In this document: piece after piece, positions 9,850-18,719 of the stretch | Position numbering within the stretch: position 1 is the first letter of the stretch | Layout of the letters: each line of letters starts with the position of its first letter | Assembly (NCBI RefSeq): GCF_000378185.1 | Contig: NZ_KB899376.1 | Coordinates: 462,357-526,356 of the forward strand | Reading direction: 5' to 3' | From: Salinimonas chungwhensis DSM 16280 | GTDB lineage: Bacteria > Pseudomonadota > Gammaproteobacteria > Enterobacterales > Alteromonadaceae | Length of the DNA stretch: 64,000 nt | Translations under genes and position numbers: made by a program | The notes under the pieces: model-generated | The model's database searches: none | Told to the model about the DNA's origin: nothing | The model's input: the letters and a program-made list of their open reading frames with translations, nothing else

Positions 9850-11508
9850 ATGACAACAGAATTTATTTTACCGGATATCGGCGAAGGCATTGTTGAGTGT
9901 GAACTGTTGGAATGGCTGGTGGCTGAAGGTGATACCATCGAAGAAGATCAGCCGGTGGCTGAAGTGATGACGGATAAAGCCACGGTTCAGATTCCTGCAA
10001 TGCATGCTGGTATTGTCAAAAAGCTTCACTACAAAGTGGGTGATATCGCAAAAGTACACGAACCGCTGTTCGCCATGGACATTGACGGTGACGGCGAGTC
10101 CGCTGACGCTGAGCAGGCGTCAGCGAGCGAGCAAAATACGCAAAAGAATGAAGAGGCAACGCCGGGACGTGAAAATAATGCTGCAAAGGACGAAACAGGT
10201 CAGGGCGATATAGAAGACTTTATTCTTCCGGATATCGGTGAAGGCATTGTCGAGTGTGAGATCGTTAAATGGCACGTTGAGAAAGGCGATGTCATTGAAG
10301 AAGATCAGCCGGTAGTCGAAGTAATGACAGATAAGGCCATGGTTGAAATACCGGCAAAACATGCCGGTAAAGTCCATGAGCTTTATTATCAGCAGGGGGA
10401 CATTGCTAAAGTCCATGCCCCATTATTTGCGCTACTTGTGGAAGGTGCTCAATCTTCGGCCACTGAAGCGTCAGGTAGTGATGCTAAGCAGTCATTCTCG
10501 ACAGATCAAAACCAACCAACTCAGCGCAAAGCCGCTGAAGATAAAGCGAGCAACCAAAAATGGCCGGATGGCGAATTTGAACCGCCAGTGGAAATACCCG
10601 GCCGGGTACTCGCTAGTCCGGCGGTTCGACGCGTCGCCCGCGAAAAAGATATTGACCTGACTGCTGTAGAGGGGTCCGGTAAAAAAGGCCGAATTTTAAA
10701 GAAAGATGTGCTGAATATCGGATCACAGCAATCTTCTTATAAGGCTGATGCAGCAAACGTTGAGGGTGAGTCGGAACCGGCTCCGACGACTACGTCAAGC
10801 GGGGGAACGCGTACCGAGCCAGTTAAAGGCATTCGGGCGGCAATGGCGAAACAGATGACGGCCTCGGTGCAGACAATTCCGCATTTCACCGTCAGTGACG
10901 AGTTGCAGATGGATGCGTTAATGGCGCTGCGTAACGAATTGAAGCCGGTATTTGCTGAACAGAATGTCAAACTGAGCTTCATGCCATTCTTTGTTAAGGC
11001 ATTGTCACTAGCGCTGACAGAGTTTCCTGTTATAAACAGTCAGCTAAATGATGATGCTACAGAGCTGACGTATTTTGATGATCATAATATTGGCTTTGCG
11101 GTGGACTCAAAAATTGGTTTGCTGGTACCTAATATCAAGCGCGTACAGGATTTGACCTTATTTGAGCTTGCACAGCAAATGCAGGAAATTATTGATAAAG
11201 CGCGCGACGGTAAACTCGGTGGAGATACGTTAAAAGGTGGCACTATCAGTATCTCTAACATTGGCGCTATTGGCGGCATGACAGCTACCCCGGTAATCAA
11301 TAAACCAGAGGCTGCCATCGTGGCGCTGGGGAAAACGCAGAAGCTGCCGCGCTTTGATGAACATGACAACATTATTGCCCGGCACATGATGCAGGTTAAC
11401 TGGTCCGGAGACCACCGCATTATTGATGGGGCGACTATGGTCAGGTTCAATAATCTGTGGTGCAGTTATCTGGCCAATCCCACCCGTATGTTGATGCACC
11501 TGCGCTAA
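9850..11508 (+). CDS. bkdB: Dihydrolipoamide acyltransferase (E2) of branched-chain 2-oxoacid dehydrogenase, two lipoyl domains
   Basis: 552 residues. Two lipoyl domains (about 1-78 and 121-198), each with an MTDKA motif, put the lipoylated lysines at about K43 and K162. They are joined by Ala/Glu/Gln-rich flexible linkers. Next come the E3/E1-binding domain (SPAVRRVAREKDIDL, about 257-290) and the catalytic domain, ending with the active-site DHRIIDGATMVRF. It transfers the acyl group to CoA. Two lipoyl domains is more than the single one usual in branched-chain E2. No E3 (lpd) follows, so E3 must be supplied from elsewhere. A hairpin at 11517-11546 closes the operon. Confidence 0.93.
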   Translation: MTTEFILPDIGEGIVECELLEWLVAEGDTIEEDQPVAEVMTDKATVQIPAMHAGIVKKLHYKVGDIAKVHEPLFAMDIDGDGESADAEQASASEQNTQKNEEATPGRENNAAKDETGQGDIEDFILPDIGEGIVECEIVKWHVEKGDVIEEDQPVVEVMTDKAMVEIPAKHAGKVHELYYQQGDIAKVHAPLFALLVEGAQSSATEASGSDAKQSFSTDQNQPTQRKAAEDKASNQKWPDGEFEPPVEIPGRVLASPAVRRVAREKDIDLTAVEGSGKKGRILKKDVLNIGSQQSSYKADAANVEGESEPAPTTTSSGGTRTEPVKGIRAAMAKQMTASVQTIPHFTVSDELQMDALMALRNELKPVFAEQNVKLSFMPFFVKALSLALTEFPVINSQLNDDATELTYFDDHNIGFAVDSKIGLLVPNIKRVQDLTLFELAQQMQEIIDKARDGKLGGDTLKGGTISISNIGAIGGMTATPVINKPEAAIVALGKTQKLPRFDEHDNIIARHMMQVNWSGDHRIIDGATMVRFNNLWCSYLANPTRMLMHLR

Positions 11509-11516
11509 TCTTGATG

Positions 11517-11546
11517 GAGTGCGACTCACGTCGCACTCTTGTTATT
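11517..11546 (+). terminator. Terminator hairpin of the bkd operon
   Basis: A perfect 9-bp stem (GAGTGCGAC with GTCGCACTC, loop TCAC) is followed by a T-rich run (TTGTTATTTATT), nine bases after the E2 stop. Confidence 0.7.
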
Positions 11547-11598
11547 TATTCCCCGGCACAGGTAATATAGCGGAATCACCCGTTTTTCCAGGATTTTT

Positions 11599-12468
11599 GT
11601 GCTTAGTTACCGTCATGCCTTTCACGCTGGCAATCATGCCGATATTCTTAAACATCTGACATGGTTAGGTGTTATTTCTCATCTGAAGCAAAAAACCAAG
11701 CCATTTGTCGTGTTTGACACCCATGCAGGTGCCGGAGAGTATCCGCTAAGCAGTGAACAGGCTCTAATGAACCGAGAGTTCGACAGTGGCATTGCCCGTC
11801 TTGAAAATCTGACCCCGGCCAGTGCATTGCTCAATGATTATCAAACAATAGTAAACCCGTTATGGCAAGCCGGTATCTATCCCGGCTCCCCTGTCATCAC
11901 CACAATGGCGATGCGGGGTCAGGACACAGCCCATATGATGGAGTTACATCCAACAGAGTTTCCGGCGCTACAGAAAAATATGTCGGAGCAGAATAAGCAA
12001 ACCCCGACCTCTGCAAATGTTCATTTGCATTACCGCGATGGTTTTGAAGCACTGATAGCACTTACACCACCAACGCCTAACAGGGGCGCGGTACTGATAG
12101 ATCCGCCGTATGAGCAAAAATCTGAGTACGAAAAAGTCACTCAGTCAGTAGATGCAATGTTTCGTCGCTGGCATAACGCCCAGGTTGTCTTGTGGTATCC
12201 GTTACTGTCCGACCGGGCAAAAGACAAAGTATTGGCCTGCCAGACCATGATAAATAGCGTATCGAAACTGGGCAAGACTTGCTTTAGTGCTGAACTTACG
12301 GTGGCACCCAATACTTATGATGCTGGAATGTATGGATCAGGGGTTTGTGTGGTGAACCCTTCGTGGCAACTTGATGAGCACCTTACGCAGGCTATGAAAG
12401 AAGTCTGTAAAGCCATGGGTGAGAGTACGCATTTTTCACTAAACTGGCTGAAACACGAAAACTCATGA
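11599..12468 (+). CDS. rlmJ: 23S rRNA (adenine-2030-N6)-methyltransferase RlmJ
   Basis: 289 residues (E. coli RlmJ 280). The N-terminus LSYRHAFHAGNHADILKH is diagnostic of the family. The N6-adenine methyltransferase motif IV DPPY is present in VLIDPPYEQKSEYEKV, and the region around FDTHAGAGEY is the SAM-binding part. It modifies A2030 of 23S rRNA. The start is GTG at 11599, preceded by CAGGA. The next gene's ATG overlaps the stop codon (ATGA), so the kinase-like protein is coupled to it. Confidence 0.93.
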   Translation: MLSYRHAFHAGNHADILKHLTWLGVISHLKQKTKPFVVFDTHAGAGEYPLSSEQALMNREFDSGIARLENLTPASALLNDYQTIVNPLWQAGIYPGSPVITTMAMRGQDTAHMMELHPTEFPALQKNMSEQNKQTPTSANVHLHYRDGFEALIALTPPTPNRGAVLIDPPYEQKSEYEKVTQSVDAMFRRWHNAQVVLWYPLLSDRAKDKVLACQTMINSVSKLGKTCFSAELTVAPNTYDAGMYGSGVCVVNPSWQLDEHLTQAMKEVCKAMGESTHFSLNWLKHENS

Positions 12469-14309
12469 CTGATGCTGCCGGCGCGCTAAAACATTTTTAT
12501 ATTCCAGAAGAGCAGTCCATATACCTATTAAGTCATGCTGATGCAAAAAAGCTTAAAGACTGGGTTAATTTATGTATAAAACAGCTTGCTCAGCTTGGTT
12601 ATTCAGATATTGGCCTTATCGGTAAGGGGGCTTTTGGGTTTGTATTTGCCGGCATATCTGGCGATGGCGAACGGCATGTGTTTAAGTTTTCGCGCATCAC
12701 CTTACCGCAGCATGTCAGAGACCGGCTGGAAGATGAGGCGTTTATGCTGTCTCAGGTAGACCATCCCAATGTACCGGCTTTGGTTGCTTTTCAGCAGGTA
12801 AGAAAGCAGGCTATTCTGGTCATGCAGCGAGCCGAAGGGGATGATCTTGAACAGTTAAGCCTGAATGTTGGCCCCCTGTCGGCGCGTATTATCGTTAAAA
12901 TTACCGTACAACTGGCCCAGATTCTTAAAGCATTGCGTGGGCACCGGGTTCAGGAAGAGCCAAAGCCTATTGTGCACGGTGATATTAAGCCTTCAAACCT
13001 GGTTTGGGACCCGATCGGTGAGCGTGTGCAACTTATCGACTGGGGCTCATCGGTTTTCGCACAACTAGACAGTGAAGGGCAGTTTGTTTCAGGCAATGTT
13101 ATGGATCTGATGTCATCGGATATGCAACAAACCAATGCGCGCCTGGGTGATGTATATTTTATTGGGGATGAACAATTGAATGGGGCTTTGTCTTCGCCGC
13201 GTTTTGACGAGCAAGGGCTCGCCAGTACCATTTATGCACTGGCTTCTGGCCAGTCCAGCCGTTTCGGGCGCAAAGTTATCACACCTCAATCGCTGGGTTT
13301 ACCCAAGATGCTGGCCAATATCCTGGCGCATATGCTCAGCGATGATTTGCATGAACAACAAAAAGGGGCCGACTATCTGTTTGCTCACATCCATGTACTT
13401 AATCACATGGTATTTGGTGATGATCGGCCAGTACGCTTTGTACCGATGATTCCGGTTTGGATAAGCAGTCAGTCTAAAGATATTGAAACTGTGGTTTATA
13501 GCTCCAGAAAGTCGTATTTACGACAACATGCACCCGAAGCAGATGCTCAGCTGAAATACGTTAACGATGCGCAGTTTGAACGTTATTACAAAAACTATCT
13601 GATGGGGATGGGTGAAACAGAAAAAGGCTTTATTGCCGCGGTCAGCCGCTTAGGAAAATTTCCGGTGGTTGGGGGAATGGCAATTCGGTGGGAACCGGAT
13701 GGCGTGTATGTGGATTCCAGTCTAAACCTGTATGATGAATCGAGACAGGCAGCATTTGAACAATCGGTTAATAATGTGATCAGTCTGGCCAGAGCCATTC
13801 ATCGCTCTGGCATTTTTAAATGTTGTATGTTCAATGCTAAAGATACACTTCACATAGAGCGTGACTCACCAGATACTGCCTTTATGCCTTCGGCAACGTG
13901 CAAGATCCCTTTTGAATTATCACGCACGCCGGCGGTAAAAGATAACAGCCGCACGCACTCTTACTTTGAAGATGGCGAGGATCCGGATGAGTTACTTAAA
14001 CTTCCTGAGTCGATTATGCAGCGCCTGGAACAGCTCAATAATATTCATCATACGGGCTGTATTATTTTTGAGGCGCTTCCGGCCCACCTGAAAATTCACA
14101 GTTATTATATGTTGCTGGACCACAGTAAACAGGCTGTATTTGAGCAACTGCTGGCGGAAATTGTCGCCGCTGTGCCACAAATCAAGGGGCTGGGCATATC
14201 CGGTTTTATGAAATTACCCTATAAAGATACCCGGCTTTTTGAGCACAGAACACAGCAGCCTGAACGGTATTATCCCAGAAACCCAAAAGTTATTAACGAA
14301 ATGGAGTAG
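12465..14309 (+). CDS. Serine/threonine protein kinase-like protein with an unassigned C-terminal half
   Basis: 614 residues. The N-terminal half is a Hanks-type kinase: glycine loop GKGAFGFVF (53-61), candidate ATP lysine K74, candidate helix-C Glu91, catalytic loop HGDIKPSN (171-178, Asp173 and Asn178) and DWG at 192-194 in place of the usual DFG. All main catalytic residues are present, so it is probably active. The C-terminal half (about 310-614) has no domain I recognise, no membrane segment and no PASTA repeats. It is translationally coupled to rlmJ upstream and lies a few bases before tesB. The substrate is unknown. Confidence 0.8.
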   Translation: MTDAAGALKHFYIPEEQSIYLLSHADAKKLKDWVNLCIKQLAQLGYSDIGLIGKGAFGFVFAGISGDGERHVFKFSRITLPQHVRDRLEDEAFMLSQVDHPNVPALVAFQQVRKQAILVMQRAEGDDLEQLSLNVGPLSARIIVKITVQLAQILKALRGHRVQEEPKPIVHGDIKPSNLVWDPIGERVQLIDWGSSVFAQLDSEGQFVSGNVMDLMSSDMQQTNARLGDVYFIGDEQLNGALSSPRFDEQGLASTIYALASGQSSRFGRKVITPQSLGLPKMLANILAHMLSDDLHEQQKGADYLFAHIHVLNHMVFGDDRPVRFVPMIPVWISSQSKDIETVVYSSRKSYLRQHAPEADAQLKYVNDAQFERYYKNYLMGMGETEKGFIAAVSRLGKFPVVGGMAIRWEPDGVYVDSSLNLYDESRQAAFEQSVNNVISLARAIHRSGIFKCCMFNAKDTLHIERDSPDTAFMPSATCKIPFELSRTPAVKDNSRTHSYFEDGEDPDELLKLPESIMQRLEQLNNIHHTGCIIFEALPAHLKIHSYYMLLDHSKQAVFEQLLAEIVAAVPQIKGLGISGFMKLPYKDTRLFEHRTQQPERYYPRNPKVINEME

Positions 14310-14313
14310 AAAC

Positions 14314-15177
14314 ATGTCAGAGGTAAAAATGTCCTCGCTGTTTGAGCTGGAGCTCATAGAAAAAGGACTGTTCCGCGGACAAAGCTGGGATTTAGGCTTT
14401 AGAGCATTGTTTGGCGGACAGGTCTTAGGTCAGGCGTTAGCTGCCGCCCATCGTACAGTAGATGAAAATCGTGTTGTGCACTCATTTCACACTTATTTTC
14501 TATTGCCGGGCGATGCTAAGAAACCCGTGGTGTATGATGTGGAAGTAGTGCGGGATGGACGCAGCTTTTCGGCGCGCCGGGTGAAAGCCATTCAGGATGG
14601 CCGAAACATTTTTTATATGACGGCTTCATTTCAAACCATAGAGGATGGCATGACTCATCAGTACGCTGATATGCCGGATGTGCCTGATCCTGACACGCTT
14701 GAGTCAGACATAACCTTTTACGAAAAAAATTACCATAAACTCTCCACGGGCATGCAAGAAGCACTGAGCTATCACAAACCCATAGATATTCGTACCGTTG
14801 ATGCCGCCAATTCTTTTAAAGCTCAGGCCCGGGATCCAGTCCGACACGTATGGCTTAAAGTGCGTGATGTGATGGATGATGAGCAGGGACTGCATCAGGC
14901 AACGCTGGCTTACGCTTCAGATTATCATTTTCTGAGTACCTCTTTGCAGCCACATGGGATTGCGGTATCAGATAAAAATCTGCGCATGGCCACAATTGAT
15001 CATGCCATGTGGTTTCACCGTCCGGTGAATTTGAATGACTGGTTGTTGTACGCTATGGAAAGTCCTTTCACCGGCAACAGTCGTGGGATAGTAAAAGGGC
15101 AGATATTTAATCGCCAGGGCGATTTGGTCGCCAGTACTATGCAGGAAGGAATGATTCGCAAAAAAGGAGCTGAGTGA
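14314..15177 (+). CDS. tesB: Acyl-CoA thioesterase II (TesB)
   Basis: 287 residues (E. coli TesB 286). It has two hotdog halves: GQSWDLGFRALFGGQVLGQALAAA with VHSFHTYFLLPGD in the first, and ATIDHAMWFHRP with LLYAMESPFTGNSRGIVKGQ in the second. It hydrolyses medium- and long-chain acyl-CoA to free fatty acid and CoA in the cytoplasm. ATG 14314 is preferred over in-frame upstream codons because GGAG lies 8 bases before it and family homology begins just after it. The gene follows the kinase gene by four bases and overlaps or abuts the next gene. Confidence 0.93.
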   Translation: MSEVKMSSLFELELIEKGLFRGQSWDLGFRALFGGQVLGQALAAAHRTVDENRVVHSFHTYFLLPGDAKKPVVYDVEVVRDGRSFSARRVKAIQDGRNIFYMTASFQTIEDGMTHQYADMPDVPDPDTLESDITFYEKNYHKLSTGMQEALSYHKPIDIRTVDAANSFKAQARDPVRHVWLKVRDVMDDEQGLHQATLAYASDYHFLSTSLQPHGIAVSDKNLRMATIDHAMWFHRPVNLNDWLLYAMESPFTGNSRGIVKGQIFNRQGDLVASTMQEGMIRKKGAE

Positions 15178-15179
15178 TC

Positions 15180-15719
15180 ATGCTTTATCAATTGAGTGAC
15201 AAAAAACCAGATGTGTCTGAAGGTGTTTATATCGCACCGGGCGCCCATGTTATCGGCGATGTAAGGCTCGGGGAGAATGTTAGCGTATGGTTTAATGCCG
15301 TTATTCGGGGCGATTCAGACACCATTGATGTGGGCAGAGACTGTAACATTCAGGATGGCAGTGTTTTACATACTGACCATGGTGAAAAAATGACATTGGG
15401 CCAGGGTGTAACCGTTGGCCATAAAGCCATGCTGCATGGCTGTACAATCGATGATTATAGCCTGATTGGCATCAACGCAGTGGTTCTGAACCGGGCAAAA
15501 ATTGGTAAGTTTTGCGTTATCGGCGCCAATACGCTGATCACTGAGGGGACTGAGATCCCTGACTATTCGGTGGTTATGGGTTCGCCAAGTAAGGTAGTTA
15601 AAACATTGGATGAAGACACTGCGAGCATGCTCAAGGCGTCCGCCCAACATTATGTGAAAAATGGCCGTCATTTTAGTGAGCATCTCACCACAATTAGCGG
15701 GTTAGCTGACGGGTTATAG
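15180..15719 (+). CDS. Gamma-class carbonic anhydrase-like hexapeptide protein (YrdA family)
   Basis: About 179 residues. The protein is a left-handed parallel beta-helix built of hexapeptide repeats (NVSVWFNAVIRGD, NIQDGSVLHTDHG, VTVGHKAMLHGC). The three metal-binding histidines are seen in LHTDHG and VGHKAMLHG. Such proteins are trimeric zinc/iron enzymes or remnants of gamma carbonic anhydrase; activity of YrdA-type members is often weak or unproven. ATG 15180 sits 10 bases after AGGAG. A GTG at 15174, overlapping the tesB stop, is the alternative start. It ends the rlmJ-kinase-tesB string. Confidence 0.88.
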   Translation: MLYQLSDKKPDVSEGVYIAPGAHVIGDVRLGENVSVWFNAVIRGDSDTIDVGRDCNIQDGSVLHTDHGEKMTLGQGVTVGHKAMLHGCTIDDYSLIGINAVVLNRAKIGKFCVIGANTLITEGTEIPDYSVVMGSPSKVVKTLDEDTASMLKASAQHYVKNGRHFSEHLTTISGLADGL

Positions 15720-15726
15720 TATCCAT

Positions 15727-15813
15727 AAAAAAAGCCCAGAACTTGCGTTCCGGGCCTAGGGGAATGGCTCATTGCTGAGCCGTGCGCTAACTATTGCAAA
15801 GGGAGAAGTGCTA
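15727..15813 (-). ncRNA. Candidate small RNA on the minus strand
   Basis: Reading the minus strand, a sigma70-like promoter (TTGTGA at 15847-15842, 16-base spacer, TATAAC at 15825-15820) would start a transcript of about 87 bases. It contains a perfect 6-bp hairpin with a GCAA loop (15781-15766). It ends in a 9-bp stem with one mismatch (GCCCGGAAC/GTTCTGGGC, loop GCAA) followed by seven U (15733-15727), a textbook Rho-independent terminator. No minus-strand gene lies upstream that could use this terminator. The 5' region has an unpaired CUUCUCCC tract complementary to Shine-Dalgarno sequences. No known sRNA family was recognised; this is inference from sequence signals. Confidence 0.5.
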
Positions 15814-15841
15814 ACAATCGTTATAGCAAATTAATCATAGC

Positions 15842-15847
15842 TCACAA
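15842..15847 (-). promoter_or_regulatory. -35 element of the candidate small RNA (with -10 at 15820-15825)
   Basis: Minus-strand TTGTGA, 16 bases, then TATAAC: 4/6 and 5/6 matches to the sigma70 consensus, correctly placed upstream of the hairpin-rich transcript that ends at 15727. Confidence 0.4.
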
Positions 15848-16142
15848 TTGTTCGATTTATAAACAAAATTTTATGAATTTTTTTTGACTTCTTATCGCCT
15901 GATAAAAATGTATTTCATATCTTACGGCGGGACAAGCATTTTCTTAACCGGTCCAACCTGTGAGTATGCCAAAACCGGTAATCATAAAAATGTGTTTCCT
16001 GATCCTCTACGCGGATCAGGCCTTACGGATCACCAGCCTGCCAGGCATCTATATTCATCACAATGATAGTGGTAATGCATACATTGAGCTTTGCTGAATA
16101 TGCTGACACAATCGCGATACGCATAAACTACCAGGAAATGAT
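15848..16142. promoter_or_regulatory. Intergenic leader before the aminotransferase, with a hairpin
   Basis: AT-rich intergenic DNA. A perfect 8-bp inverted repeat (CCTGATCC at 15998-16005, GGATCAGG at 16013-16020) could form a leader hairpin or bind a regulator of the following gene. It has no T tract. A short open frame here lacks a ribosome site and is not called. Confidence 0.35.
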
Positions 16143-17261
16143 ATGGCTTATCCAACTTTTATACCGCCGGAACGGACACTTATGGGCCCAGGCCCCTCAG
16201 ATGTGAGTCAGCGCGTTTTAAACGCGATGGCGCGCCCGACTATAGGCCATCTGGACCCGTTATTTATTGACTTGATGGATGAGATCAAAGCACTTCTGCA
16301 GTATGCCTTTAAAACCAGCAACGCGCTGACCATGCCAGTTTCTGCGCCAGGGTCAGCCGGCATGGAAGCCTGCTTTGCAAATTTGGTGGAGCCAGGTGAT
16401 AAAGTCCTGGTTTGTGTTAACGGCGTGTTCGGTCAGCGTATGGTCGAAAACGTCATACGCTGTGGCGGGCAGGCTGTTGTAATAGAGGATAGCTGGGGCT
16501 CGCAAACAGATGCACAGAAGGTTGAAGATACGTTAAGCGCACAACCAGACATAAAAATTCTTGCATTTGTGCATGCAGAGACTTCTACAGGTGTACGTAA
16601 TGATGCTCAGCAATTATGCCGGTTAGCACAAAAATATGATTGCCTTAGTATTGTGGATGCGGTTACCTCGCTGGGCGGTATCGAAGTGGATGTAGATGGC
16701 TGGGGTATTGACGCTATTTATTCTGGTTCGCAAAAATGCCTTAGCTGTGTTCCGGGTTTATCGCCGGTGTCTTTTGGCCCGCGGGCGGTTGAGTGCATTC
16801 AAAGTCGTAGCACACCTGTGCAGAGCTGGTTTTTGGATATGAATTTAATTATGGGGTACTGGGGCCAGGGGGGCAAACGTGCCTATCATCATACTGCGCC
16901 CGTTAACAGTCTGTATGCCCTGTATGAGTCTCTGCGAATGCTTAAAGAGGAAGGGTTGGAGCATGCATGGGACAGACACCGCAGCGGCCATGAAAAACTG
17001 TTAAAAGGCCTCAGTGATCTGGATATTGAATTTACTGTTGATGAGGCATACAGACTACCTCAGCTTAATGTGGTCAATATTCCTAAGGGTGTCGATGATG
17101 CCAGAGCCCGTCAACAATTACTGGAAGACTTTAACCTGGAAATTGGTGCGGGCCTTGGCGACCTGGCCGGGAAGGTCTGGCGTATTGGTCTGATGGGCTT
17201 TGCCTGTAAAGACCGAAACATTGACCACTGTATAGCCAGTATCGCAAACGTTATTCGCTGA
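16143..17261 (+). CDS. Class V PLP aminotransferase, alanine-glyoxylate / serine-pyruvate type
   Basis: 372 residues. It is a fold-type I PLP enzyme of the AGXT/serine-glyoxylate aminotransferase family. The N-terminus LMGPGPSDVSQRVLNAM, APGSAGMEA, the PLP Asp172 in VDAVTSLGG and the Schiff-base Lys198 in SGSQKCL are visible. It likely converts glyoxylate with alanine or serine to glycine and pyruvate or hydroxypyruvate; the exact amino donor cannot be read from sequence. The ATG follows CCAGGAA. It appears to be a single-gene transcript, with convergent genes downstream. Confidence 0.9.
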   Translation: MAYPTFIPPERTLMGPGPSDVSQRVLNAMARPTIGHLDPLFIDLMDEIKALLQYAFKTSNALTMPVSAPGSAGMEACFANLVEPGDKVLVCVNGVFGQRMVENVIRCGGQAVVIEDSWGSQTDAQKVEDTLSAQPDIKILAFVHAETSTGVRNDAQQLCRLAQKYDCLSIVDAVTSLGGIEVDVDGWGIDAIYSGSQKCLSCVPGLSPVSFGPRAVECIQSRSTPVQSWFLDMNLIMGYWGQGGKRAYHHTAPVNSLYALYESLRMLKEEGLEHAWDRHRSGHEKLLKGLSDLDIEFTVDEAYRLPQLNVVNIPKGVDDARARQQLLEDFNLEIGAGLGDLAGKVWRIGLMGFACKDRNIDHCIASIANVIR

Positions 17262-17289
17262 TACTAGATGTTTGCCATCGTTTTGAATA

Positions 17290-18024
17290 TTAAGCCAAAT
17301 TTGGAACGATGGCGATTATTACCCAACCCACAATTAATGCCAGGGCGAAACTAAACAGCGTACCCAGCATCATATATTCGGTCAGGCGCATATCTTTCGC
17401 CTTAGACAAATCGCCAATCCGAAAGACTGTCTTAGTGGCAACTAAGAACCCTAATCCGGTGTATTGACCCACCAGTATAAAAGAAAGAGCTAGTGTACGC
17501 TCAACATAGCCAATCCAGCGTCCGGCATCACCCAGGCTGCGGTTTTCTGCAGCGGCCAGAATTTTTGTATGCCGGGAAAGTATCTGCGCAATCAGAATAC
17601 TGGCTGGGTTAAGAATCAGAATATAGCCAAGAATATATATTAGTTTTTCCGGTTGCCTGAGGGTTTTTGCCAGCGCTAAAAGGGTTTCAACCGTTATCTG
17701 TGAAAGAAATACAGTTACTGCAATAACCACTATAAAGTGGGCTATCTGATCGAGAATAAAAGCCTTCAAGCCATGGCGGCCTGATTTGGCCCAGTCTATA
17801 AGCCAGTGCGTTACAGCAATAATTGCGCCCCATAAACATGCCTGCATAACCGAGTAATCAGCAATCAGAAGAGCAATTAACGCCAGAATAAAGTGCACCA
17901 AACTATGCTTATACAATGCTGCCGCGCGAATACCATAAGCATGTCGGTTATCAATCCAGGCGGCTGGCTGCAAATAAAAGTCGCCAATAAAGTGTGCGGT
18001 GAGCAGTAAAAGTAGCAATGTCAC
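17290..18024 (-). CDS. DUF3307 family integral membrane protein
   Basis: 244 residues with about six to seven hydrophobic segments. The N-terminus carries the DUF3307 signature (LLTAHFIGDFYLQP, later KHSLVHF and THWLIDWAK). The biochemical function is unknown. The start is GTG at 18024, immediately after the TAA of the SatD-like gene and behind an AAAGGAAAAG site, so the two are co-transcribed. This pairing with a SatD-like regulator is recurrent in bacteria and suggests a functional module. Confidence 0.85.
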   Translation of the reverse strand: MTLLLLLLTAHFIGDFYLQPAAWIDNRHAYGIRAAALYKHSLVHFILALIALLIADYSVMQACLWGAIIAVTHWLIDWAKSGRHGLKAFILDQIAHFIVVIAVTVFLSQITVETLLALAKTLRQPEKLIYILGYILILNPASILIAQILSRHTKILAAAENRSLGDAGRWIGYVERTLALSFILVGQYTGLGFLVATKTVFRIGDLSKAKDMRLTEYMMLGTLFSFALALIVGWVIIAIVPNLA

Positions 18025-18660
18025 TTACTTTTCCTTTTGCATCTGCTGTTGTATCAGGTTGTTCATGTAATCAATAAATCCCGGTAGCAGGTCAGCCCCG
18101 GCTGCGCTTAACCGCTCACTGATGTTTTGGCGGGATGTCGCCAGCTTATCAGCCAGATTTTGGTGAGTAGGAAAGTCTTCATACACATAATCGTAAAGCA
18201 AGGTAGTTTGACTGGTATTAAGTCGGTTCAGAATATAGCTCAACTGTTGACATATAACCGTCAGCGCCGGCGTTTCTTTATGCAGAAGATTTATCGCCAA
18301 TTGACCCGGGCGCATTTTATCCAGCGTTCGCCCGGCCAGTATAAATGTTTCGCCGTTGGCTTTACCGGGATCTTCGCCGGTCAGTTCACCTGGACCGTAA
18401 GCCAGACTGATTGTACTTTGCAATGGATGTGACAGGTTCGCACTGGCTAACCATAACTTCAGCTTGAGGAGGGTAGTCACGGCGGCTTCAGGATGTTCAA
18501 ACGCAACTTGGAACTCATCGCCTCTGTAAAGGGAGTAAATAACATTATGCTGATGCTTCAACCCCTGCAAATAGTCCTCGATATCTGCAATAGTTTGCGT
18601 GTAGTCTTCCGGTGTTAGCCGGGTGGAGCCGACCAAGTCAGCATTCAATACCGCAATCAT
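18025..18660 (-). CDS. SatD-like regulator with C-terminal helix-turn-helix
   Basis: 211 residues from the ATG at 18660, which has an AAGGA site; the frame stays open upstream to 18723 but without a better start. The N-terminal part (MIAVLNADLVGSTRLTPEDY, SLYRGDEFQVAF) resembles the nucleotide-cyclase-like fold of SatD family proteins. The C-terminal part (about 160-190, THQNLADKLATSRQNISERL) is a plausible helix-turn-helix. It is upstream of and abutting the DUF3307 gene. Dense inverted repeats upstream (18720-18787) are candidate binding sites for this protein. A role in sensing a nucleotide or stress is inference only. Confidence 0.75.
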   Translation of the reverse strand: MIAVLNADLVGSTRLTPEDYTQTIADIEDYLQGLKHQHNVIYSLYRGDEFQVAFEHPEAAVTTLLKLKLWLASANLSHPLQSTISLAYGPGELTGEDPGKANGETFILAGRTLDKMRPGQLAINLLHKETPALTVICQQLSYILNRLNTSQTTLLYDYVYEDFPTHQNLADKLATSRQNISERLSAAGADLLPGFIDYMNNLIQQQMQKEK

Positions 18661-18719
18661 CCTATTTTCCTTGTCTTTGTTACAGCTATCTTCTTTTACT
18701 ATTTTTCTATGCATATACT

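Noticed and set aside
15884-16066. 60-codon open frame before the aminotransferase
   Set aside because: No ribosome-binding site, odd composition, and it overlaps the leader hairpin; most likely chance.
17274-17313. 9-bp inverted repeat (GCCATCGTT / AACGATGGC) between convergent genes as a terminator
   Set aside because: The loop is 22 bases and one arm lies in coding sequence, with no T tract; weak evidence.
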